A DNA stretch of 10,976 nucleotides, taken from NCBI GenBank assembly GCA_018714945.1, contig DVMO01000015.1, positions 1 through 10,976 on the forward strand. The letters run 5' to 3'. This document shows, in pieces, positions 6,351 to 10,976 of this stretch. The stretch's first letter is position 1. Each line of letters begins with the position of its first letter. The notes beneath the pieces are model-generated. The model saw nothing but the letters and a program-made list of their open reading frames with translations. It searched no databases and had not been told where the DNA came from. The translations under genes and the position numbers were made by a program. This DNA is from Fimisoma avicola (GTDB taxonomy: Bacteria; Bacillota; Clostridia; Peptostreptococcales; Anaerovoracaceae).

Positions 6351-6439
6351 AGTGACAGATCCATAAAGTAAACTATAAGTAAATTATAGGTAAGAAATAG
6401 GTAAAAAAAGGAACAATATCAATCTATGGATCTGTCACT
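6351..6439. repeat. Perfect 15-bp inverted repeat spanning the phosphate-transporter start codon
   Basis: AGTGACAGATCCATA (6351-6365) is the exact reverse complement of TATGGATCTGTCACT (6425-6439). The right arm contains the ATG start (6426-6428) and the first codons of the PiT gene. The 59-base interval holds the ribosome site AAGGA (6408-6412) and four 11-bp repeats. An mRNA that includes both arms could fold with the start codon in the stem. T-rich sequence follows the right arm, but the long loop argues against a normal terminator. Confidence 0.9.
6367..6410 (-). promoter_or_regulatory. Four 11-bp-spaced repeats resembling a PhoP (Pho) box
   Basis: Units of 11 bp start at 6367, 6378, 6389 and 6400: AGTAAACTATA, AGTAAATTATA, GGTAAGAAATA, GGTAAAAAAAG. 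On the minus strand they read TTTACC, CTTACC, TTTACT and TTTACT at 11-bp spacing. This resembles Firmicutes PhoP boxes (TTAACA-like hexamers with ~5-bp gaps), and the downstream gene is a phosphate transporter. The location just upstream of the ribosome site suggests overlap with the promoter or repression. A weak promoter TTGACC (6345-6350), 18 bp, TAAACT (6369-6374) overlaps the first unit. Confidence 0.42.
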
Positions 6440-7478
6440 TTCTTATTTTGTGCAGGAGGTAACCTCCAACCCGGTCATGCTGGTGACCGTAGCGCTCACC
6501 CTCGGAGTCATTTTTGTAAACGGATGGACTGATGCACCCAATGCCATAGCTACATGCATCGGGACAAGGAGCATGGGCGTCAGATCTGCGATCCTGACCA
6601 GCGCTGTGTTTAATTTCCTGGGTGTGCTGATAATGACCCATATCAACAGTTCCGTGGCTTCCACCATAAGCAACATGGTGGATTTTGGGACCAATACTCA
6701 CGAAGCCCTCATAGCGCTGTGCGCGGCGCTTTTTTCAATAGTGGTGTACAGCGTTGTTGCCGCCAGGTTCGGCATACCGACCAGCGAGAGCCACAGCCTG
6801 ATAGCCGGGCTTTCGGGAGCGGCAATAGCCATGCATAACGGGGTTGACGGGATAAACATGCAGGAGTGGATCAAAGTCATATATGGGCTGGTGCTAAGTC
6901 TCGCCCTTGGCTTTGCCATAGGCTGGATATTCTGTAAACTTATAACGATAATATGCGCCAATACTGACAGGCGCAAAGCAAATAATTTTTTCCAGGGAGC
7001 GCAGATATTCGGAGCCGCAGCCATGAGCTTCATGCATGGAGCTCAGGACGGTCAGAAGTTTATCGGCGTACTTTTTTTGGGAGTTGCCTTTTGCAACGGG
7101 CAAAACAGCGTTTCCGGAATGATAATACCAGTCTGGCTCATGCTCCTTTGCAGCGCTACCATGGGTCTTGGGACCAGCGTAGGCGGAGAAAAGATAATAA
7201 AGTCAGTCGGCATGGATATGGTAAAACTGGAAAAATATCAGGGATTTGCGGCAGACCTTTCCGCCGCTTTCTGCCTGCTGATCTCCAGCGTGTTCGGCAT
7301 ACCGGTTTCTACCACCCATACAAAGACCAGCGCAATAATGGGAGTCGGAGCCGTGAAGCGGATTACCGCCATCAACTTCGGAGTAGTCAAGGATATGATG
7401 CTGACATGGGTGTTTACTTTCCCTGGGTGCGGGCTCATAAGCTTTGTAATGGCTAAACTTTTTATGATGATACTATAA
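6426..7478 (+). CDS. pit: PiT-family inorganic phosphate transporter
   Basis: 350 residues, the short bacterial PiT form (about 330-350; E. coli PitA is longer because of a large central loop). PiT proteins import metal-phosphate complexes with protons or Na+ through the cytoplasmic membrane. The two inverted PiT signatures are visible: N-G-W-T-D-A-P-N-A-I-A at 32-42 (family G-x-N-D-x-A-N-A) and V-S-T-T-H-T-K-T-S-A-I-M-G-V-G at 294-308. Also seen are S-E-S-H-S-L-I-A-G at 120-128 and H-G-A-Q-D-G-Q-K at 204-211, where the family usually has H-G-A-N-D-G-Q-K. About ten hydrophobic helices are apparent. It is followed 27 bp later by the DUF47 partner. The start codon lies in the 15-bp inverted repeat, and Pho-box-like repeats precede it. 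The family call is firm; the phosphate-starvation link is inferred. Confidence 0.93.
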   Translation: MDLSLSYFVQEVTSNPVMLVTVALTLGVIFVNGWTDAPNAIATCIGTRSMGVRSAILTSAVFNFLGVLIMTHINSSVASTISNMVDFGTNTHEALIALCAALFSIVVYSVVAARFGIPTSESHSLIAGLSGAAIAMHNGVDGINMQEWIKVIYGLVLSLALGFAIGWIFCKLITIICANTDRRKANNFFQGAQIFGAAAMSFMHGAQDGQKFIGVLFLGVAFCNGQNSVSGMIIPVWLMLLCSATMGLGTSVGGEKIIKSVGMDMVKLEKYQGFAADLSAAFCLLISSVFGIPVSTTHTKTSAIMGVGAVKRITAINFGVVKDMMLTWVFTFPGCGLISFVMAKLFMMIL

Positions 7479-7505
7479 GACAAGGGATCACGGAGGAAGA
7501 TACAA

Positions 7506-8129
7506 ATGGGATCAAAACAGAACAGCTTTTATTTTGATAACTTTATTGCCTGCGCCGATTATTCGCGCAAAGCGGCTCAGCTCCTGGACAAGGGGATGAG
7601 GCAGTTCGATCCGGCACAGATAGGCGACATGATAGAAGAAATGCATGAAGTGGAACATGCCGGAGATGAAAAGAAGCATGAACTCCTCAATGTGCTGGCC
7701 AAGGCGTTTATCACGCCCATAGAAAGGGAAGATATAATCCTTCTGGGCCAGAACATAGACGAAGTAACTGATAAAATAGAAGATGTGCTGCTGAGGATGT
7801 ACTGCAACAACATAAAGAGTGTCCGGCCGGACGCCCTCGAACTGGTGGCTGTGGTCATAGAGTGCTGCAATGAACTAAAAGAAATGCTGGAAGAATTCCC
7901 GCGTTTCAAGAACTCCAAAAAGCTCCACGAAAAGATAGTCAATATCAACACCCTTGAGGAAAAAGCCGATCAGCTTTTTATTTCCAGCATGAGAAATCTC
8001 CATACCACATGTGACGACCCGGTCATGATAATAGTTTGGAGGGAAATATATATTTATCTGGAAAAATGCGTGGACGCCTGTGAGCATGTTGCCGATACGG
8101 TGGAAAGCGTCATAATGAAAAACTCATAG
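7506..8129 (+). CDS. DUF47 / PhoU-like Pit-accessory protein
   Basis: 207 residues, all-helical and soluble, the usual length of DUF47 (PhoU_div, TIGR00153) proteins. These are encoded next to pit genes and thought to modulate phosphate uptake. Characteristic metal-binding acidic repeats are seen: E-M-H-E-V-E-H-A-G-D-E around residues 44-54, D-E-V-T-D-K-I-E-D around 84-92, and D-A-C-E-H-V-A-D-T-V-E near the C-terminus. GGAGG (7492-7496) lies 9 bases before the ATG. It is second in the operon after pit; the opposite order is also common. A strong terminator follows its stop codon by about a dozen bases. Confidence 0.92.
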   Translation: MGSKQNSFYFDNFIACADYSRKAAQLLDKGMRQFDPAQIGDMIEEMHEVEHAGDEKKHELLNVLAKAFITPIEREDIILLGQNIDEVTDKIEDVLLRMYCNNIKSVRPDALELVAVVIECCNELKEMLEEFPRFKNSKKLHEKIVNINTLEEKADQLFISSMRNLHTTCDDPVMIIVWREIYIYLEKCVDACEHVADTVESVIMKNS

Positions 8130-8141
8130 CTGAACAGCCAG

Positions 8142-8167
8142 GGCGCATTACATGATGCGCCTTTTTT
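8142..8167 (+). terminator. Rho-independent terminator of the pit-DUF47 operon
   Basis: GGCGCAT (8142-8148) pairs with ATGCGCC (8155-8161) around a 6-base loop, followed by six T residues. It lies 12 bp after the DUF47 stop codon. Confidence 0.9.
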
Positions 8168-8180
8168 GTAAAAATAAATA

Positions 8181-8216
8181 AGTTAGCTTCCGTTAACTGC
8201 TAAAATGTGGTATAAA
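8181..8216 (+). promoter_or_regulatory. Putative tetR promoter with overlapping operator-like inverted repeats
   Basis: A -10-like TATAAA (8211-8216) lies 94 bp before the TetR start codon, with no good -35 hexamer at the expected place. Two interlocked inverted repeats cover the -35 region: AGTTA (8181-8185) with TAACT (8194-8198), and TTAGC (8183-8187) with GCTAA (8199-8203). TetR-family proteins often repress their own promoter through such palindromes, so this is the best autoregulatory operator candidate. Confidence 0.4.
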
Positions 8217-8248
8217 TAATAGAGAGACAAGTCAGAACTGTTTTATCG

Positions 8249-8295
8249 GAGATAATGTTCTTGGCTGGGAAGATACGACAAAAAATTATTATCTC
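8249..8295 (+). repeat. 8-bp inverted repeat in the tetR leader, ending at the ribosome site
   Basis: GAGATAAT (8249-8256) is the exact reverse complement of ATTATCTC (8288-8295), with 31 bases between. The right arm abuts the ribosome site AAAGGAGA (8296-8303), so folding could change its accessibility. The stem is AT-rich and the loop long, so the structure would be modest. It could instead be a second DNA-binding half-site pair. Confidence 0.5.
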
Positions 8296-8309
8296 AAAGG
8301 AGACAGGAA

Positions 8310-8864
8310 ATGCCAACCACATTGACAAAAAGAGCGATCAAAGAATCTTTCGTAAATCTGCTCAACGAAAGGCCGCTCAACAAGATAAGCGTCAGAGACA
8401 TAACTGACAAGTGCGGTATAAACAGAAATTCATTTTACTATCATTATCAGGATATTCCGGCTTTGATGGAGGAGATCCTGACAGAGCAGATAGACGACAT
8501 AATAGAAAAATATTCAGGAACTGATTCCCTGGATGAGTTTTTTGATGTATCATTCGGTTTTGTTTTGGAAAATAAGAGAACTCTGTACCACATGTACTGC
8601 TCTTCCAACAGAGAATATTTTGAACAGATGCTCATGAAAACCTGTGAATACATAGTCACCAATTACATGGGACGATTGTTTAAAGAAGCAGAAATGAGCG
8701 AAACAGACAGAGATATCATGGTAAGGTTCATCACTCACAGCTGTTTTGGGGCTTTCATAGGCTGGATGATGAATGGCATGAAAGATGATGTTATGGATGA
8801 TGTCCACAGGATAAGGTACTTGCTCAGGGGATTTCTGGATAATGCCCTATATAACAAGGAGTAG
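8310..8864 (+). CDS. TetR/AcrR-family transcriptional regulator
   Basis: 184 residues, typical of the family. The N-terminal DNA-binding domain covers about residues 5-55. Its helix-turn-helix is I-S-V-R-D-I-T-D-K-C-G-I-N-R-N-S-F-Y-Y-H-Y, and the Y-Y-H-Y end of the recognition helix is diagnostic. The rest is helical, with the F-G-A-F-I-G-W-M-M-N-G near residue 150 seen in the TetR_C_8 (DhaS-like) C-terminal domain, which would form the dimer and ligand-binding part. AAAGGAGA (8296-8303) precedes the ATG. It is a single-gene unit between two terminators; no co-oriented target gene follows, so its ligand and regulon cannot be inferred. It might control itself and distant genes. Confidence 0.93.
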   Translation: MPTTLTKRAIKESFVNLLNERPLNKISVRDITDKCGINRNSFYYHYQDIPALMEEILTEQIDDIIEKYSGTDSLDEFFDVSFGFVLENKRTLYHMYCSSNREYFEQMLMKTCEYIVTNYMGRLFKEAEMSETDRDIMVRFITHSCFGAFIGWMMNGMKDDVMDDVHRIRYLLRGFLDNALYNKE

Positions 8865-8878
8865 CAGCATATATACAA

Positions 8879-8917
8879 ACTGCCGCATCTGATAAGGCCA
8901 AGATGCGGCAGTTTTTT
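8879..8917 (+). terminator. Strong Rho-independent terminator after tetR
   Basis: A perfect 12-bp stem, ACTGCCGCATCT (8879-8890) with AGATGCGGCAGT (8901-8912), has a 10-base loop and six T residues in total. It lies between convergent genes. The minus-strand side has only a short AGTTTG tract, so activity for the opposing gene would be weaker. Confidence 0.93.
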
Positions 8918-8941
8918 GCATGGAGTAAGATAACTGCAGTC

Positions 8942-10696
8942 TTATTTTACCATAAGGAGCTTTTGGCCTTCGGACAGCAGGTCATCGGAAAGGCCGTTTA
9001 TGGTCCTTATGCTGGTCATGGTCGTTTTGAATTTTTTTGCGATATTCCACAAAGTATCTCCTGGCCTGCATATGTAGATCACCATGGAAGATACTCCCCT
9101 TGGATCGGAGCCCTCCTCAAAAGCAGGGTTTTTAATAAGCCTGAATGGTGTGGGCTTGAGGATCTGGGCGCATACGAGCACAGTACCGTTAAATTCTATC
9201 TGTTTGCCGTTGATCTTTTCTGCCCAGATATCCTTGAGGAATATCTTCTGGGTCACGATCTCGTTTCCACAGAGCTGAGGAGCGGCAGTGACAACCCTGA
9301 ACGGCAGTGAACCCTTTTGCACGAACAGGCAGCAGTCATCCTGGGTGCCGAGGCATATGATGTCTGCGCAGATGATCCCTTCGGTTATGATCTTATTCTG
9401 GTCGAGACGGCTTTCGCCGGAAACAACGGATGCTGAAGTATATAAGATGCGGGCGGCCTCCTGCTGATGGCCGTCAACGGAGATGATCTCCCGTACTGAA
9501 GCTTCACCGGTAGAAAAGCCTACCAGTGTTTTGCAGCTGATTTCTTCAAACTCGCAGACGAAATTTTTTTCTCTGTGATAACCGTCTGCGATCAGTTCAC
9601 GCTGGCTGTTCCTGTATAATGCGGCATAGGTGAGGAGCTCGCCTTCAAGGCGGAAAACATCTTTTCCGTTGTCGTCCTGGGTGAGTTTGATGCGCAGGCG
9701 GCTGTCATCAAAACAGATGTCTACTCCGCTGAAATCCCCGGCCTGGGGCAGAGGTATGAACTGGGTGAATTCCACCCTGTCCTGCATCTGGCATATGTTG
9801 TCAAAGCAGGCGGAAGTATCTTTTGAAGCGGCGGCAGCTGATGCCATCTGACTGCCGTCAGGCTCTGAGCCTGCTGCCGAAACAAGAAGTTCGCCCTGCT
9901 CCGGATGGGCGCTGCTGTCATCTTCTCCGGAGGAGGTCAGATACAGCAGATTTACATATATAAATCCGTTTACGACGATCTTGTCTCCGGCTGTCTGCTG
10001 ATAATTTTCCACGACACATATATCCTGCTTGAGCAGCGATTCCGGACGGCAGCTTTCTTTTGGAAAGATATCTTCTCTGATGGAGAGAGAATCCTTTTTC
10101 CGAAGGACCACGCTGGATACCTCTATATTTTCTTTCAAAGTCTGAAGATCTTCATCAATTATACCTTCAAAGATCTCAGCCTTGGTGTCCTTGTATTCCC
10201 GTGCCGTTACGCATAGTACGATCTTTACTCTGAACTTCCGCTCGTTTATCACCATGTGCTCAATGCTTTCTGTCCTGCAGCTTAGGGTCAATGATGTGCC
10301 GGGCGTAAGGTCCATGTGCCATTGGTCTTTAAAAGGGATCTTTGTCTGGATGGAGACCAGAGGGCAGCCATGTTCCTGTTTTTCCGGCAGATACAGGGCC
10401 TGCAGCTCTACTTCACCGGAAACATTGATGTAATCATCGCCTCTTGCTATCTGGTCTGTTTCTCTGACCGCAAGACAAGGCTTGCCGCTTATCAGCAGTA
10501 TTTCGTGAAGATCCGGCTTGATGTCCGGGACGAGAATATCTTCTTCAAGTGTCAGCAGAGTGGACTGTTTTTCTGTTATGTCTGTAACCTGAACAGGTGA
10601 ATAGATGGCCCCTTTTGTGATGGGTACGATCACGCTCTCTTCGAGTTCTTTTGCAGGAACCATAGCATAATCAGGAATACCCTTTTCGTATGTCAT
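8942..10696 (-). CDS. sipL: SipL/SpoVID-like spore-coat morphogenetic protein (SPOCS + LysM)
   Basis: 584 residues from ATG at 10696, preceded by GGAAAGGGG at suitable spacing. A TTG at 10714 would add six residues but has no ribosome site and lies within about 8 nt of the predicted transcription start. Three DUF3794/SPOCS-type segments are visible, roughly at residues 30-165, 190-315 and 380-515. They carry repeated patterns such as L-V-P-D-I-K-P-D and V-x-G-E-V-E-L-Q-A-L-Y. A LysM domain occupies 539-584 (Y-I-C-R-P-G-D-T-L-W-N-I-A-K-K-F). In C. difficile, SipL (513 residues) uses its LysM domain to bind SpoIVA and anchor the coat around the forespore. This protein is longer partly because of a Ser/Ala/Asp-rich insert at about 255-300. 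A sigma-E-like promoter precedes it. The name sipL rests on architecture; the exact orthologue is not proven. Confidence 0.88.
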   Translation of the reverse strand: MTYEKGIPDYAMVPAKELEESVIVPITKGAIYSPVQVTDITEKQSTLLTLEEDILVPDIKPDLHEILLISGKPCLAVRETDQIARGDDYINVSGEVELQALYLPEKQEHGCPLVSIQTKIPFKDQWHMDLTPGTSLTLSCRTESIEHMVINERKFRVKIVLCVTAREYKDTKAEIFEGIIDEDLQTLKENIEVSSVVLRKKDSLSIREDIFPKESCRPESLLKQDICVVENYQQTAGDKIVVNGFIYVNLLYLTSSGEDDSSAHPEQGELLVSAAGSEPDGSQMASAAAASKDTSACFDNICQMQDRVEFTQFIPLPQAGDFSGVDICFDDSRLRIKLTQDDNGKDVFRLEGELLTYAALYRNSQRELIADGYHREKNFVCEFEEISCKTLVGFSTGEASVREIISVDGHQQEAARILYTSASVVSGESRLDQNKIITEGIICADIICLGTQDDCCLFVQKGSLPFRVVTAAPQLCGNEIVTQKIFLKDIWAEKINGKQIEFNGTVLVCAQILKPTPFRLIKNPAFEEGSDPRGVSSMVIYICRPGDTLWNIAKKFKTTMTSIRTINGLSDDLLSEGQKLLMVK

Positions 10697-10701
10697 AGTG
10701 A

Positions 10702-10751
10702 ATCCCCTTTCCAAACTTGGTCTTGTTTAAATGTATTCGCGGAAAGGGGAT
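10702..10751. repeat. 11-bp inverted repeat flanking the sipL -10 region
   Basis: ATCCCCTTTCC (10702-10712) is the exact reverse complement of GGAAAGGGGAT (10741-10751), with 28 bases between. The arm near the gene contains the ribosome site on the minus strand; the other arm lies in the promoter spacer, upstream of the predicted start. Both would therefore not be in one mRNA, and any function would be at the DNA level. A match of this length at short range may also be chance. Confidence 0.55.
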
Positions 10752-10759
10752 CATATTAC
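10730..10759 (-). promoter_or_regulatory. Sigma-E-type sporulation promoter for sipL
   Basis: On the minus strand GTAATATG (10759-10752), 14 bases, then AATACATT (10737-10730) closely fit the mother-cell sigma-E pattern (GKMATATT and CATAYAMT-like boxes at 13-15 bp spacing). The first box misses one position; the second lacks the leading C and fits imperfectly near its end. Transcription would begin near 10722, giving a ~25-nt leader to the ATG at 10696. Sigma-E control of sipL is known in C. difficile. Confidence 0.55.
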
Positions 10760-10795
10760 TGAAATATTCGATCAGGTAAGGCCCGGATGACAGGA

Positions 10796-10976
10796 TCAGG
10801 AGCAGATGGCGGACAGGCGGTCCAATATGATATGTGCAGCCTCTTCTTTGGTCATTTTTTCAAGGGCCTCTTCGCCGTTTTGGGTTATCATGGTGATTAT
10901 ATTTGTTTCGGAGCCGAATCCGGCACCGCCGGAAGTAAGGGAGTTGGCACAGATCATATCACAGTTCTTGGCAGCA
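10796..10976 (-). CDS. coaBC: CoaBC bifunctional protein, C-terminal end (partial)
   Basis: The last 59 residues before TGA (10798-10796) are visible; the rest lies beyond the window. The stretch K-N-C-D-M-I-C-A-N, then G-A-G-F-G-S-E-T-N and I-I-T-M-I matches the C-terminal part of the CoaB (phosphopantothenate-cysteine ligase) domain. Family members carry K-N-x-D-x-I-V-A-N and G-A-F/G-F-G-x-x-x-N there. CoaBC joins cysteine to 4'-phosphopantothenate and decarboxylates the product, two steps of coenzyme A synthesis in the cytoplasm. The tail E-E-A-L-E-K-M-T-K-E-E-A-A-H-I-I-L-D is a typical closing helix. It is upstream of and co-oriented with the sipL-like gene, about 100 bp away, with no clear terminator between them. 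Confidence 0.85.
   Translation of the reverse strand, partial: AAKNCDMICANSLTSGGAGFGSETNIITMITQNGEEALEKMTKEEAAHIILDRLSAICS

Noticed and set aside
8879..8912. Bidirectional terminator also ending the SipL-like transcript
   Set aside because: The 12-bp stem would form in both directions, but the minus-strand side lacks a real T-run, so only the plus-strand call is supported.
10697..10714. TTG start at 10714 for the SipL-like gene
   Set aside because: There is no ribosome site before it, and it would be about 8 nt from the predicted transcription start. ATG at 10696 has GGAAAGGGG at good spacing.

Overview
The window looks like chromosomal DNA of a spore-forming Clostridia-type Firmicute of moderate GC content. 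The evidence is a SipL/SpoVID-like spore-coat morphogenetic gene (SPOCS domains plus C-terminal LysM) with a sigma-E-type promoter, strong purine-rich Shine-Dalgarno sites, frequent ATA isoleucine codons, and an ECF sigma/anti-sigma pair of the layout common in gut Clostridia. I see no phage, transposase, rRNA, tRNA or CRISPR array. The genus cannot be fixed from the sequence alone.

Layout from left to right. (1) Bases 1-827 hold the 3' part of a BCCT-family (betaine/carnitine/choline) transporter with an altered substrate box, closed by a strong terminator. (2) Bases 885-1618 are gene-free. They hold a degenerate 42-bp tandem repeat with G5/C5 blocks, a perfect 12-bp-stem palindrome inside it and a 33-bp direct duplication. 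(3) Bases 1619-3426 are a two-gene operon (ATGA overlap): an ECF sigma factor and a single-pass membrane protein, presumably its anti-sigma factor, whose N-terminus is built from six 15-bp repeats. (4) A consensus sigma-A promoter sits on the stop codon of that operon and starts a ~200-nt leader. The leader holds a 52-codon small ORF with a CxxC motif overlapping a terminator-like hairpin, followed by a P2-type cation ATPase (3659-6337) that keeps most Ca2+-site residues but has Ala where SERCA has the essential Asp800. (5) A PiT phosphate transporter and its DUF47/PhoU-like partner (6426-8129) form a second operon. Its start codon lies in one arm of a perfect 15-bp inverted repeat whose loop carries four 11-bp-spaced PhoP-box-like repeats. 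(6) A TetR-family regulator (8310-8864) has its own promoter and terminator. (7) On the minus strand lie the convergent sipL-like gene (8942-10696) and the end of coaBC (10796-10976).

Functionally this is a mostly housekeeping and envelope-stress stretch: osmolyte uptake, an ECF stress module, cation export, phosphate uptake, spore coat assembly and CoA synthesis. The unusual content is regulatory: the small ORF/attenuator leader ahead of the ATPase, and the start-codon-sequestering inverted repeat with Pho-box-like repeats ahead of the phosphate transporter.
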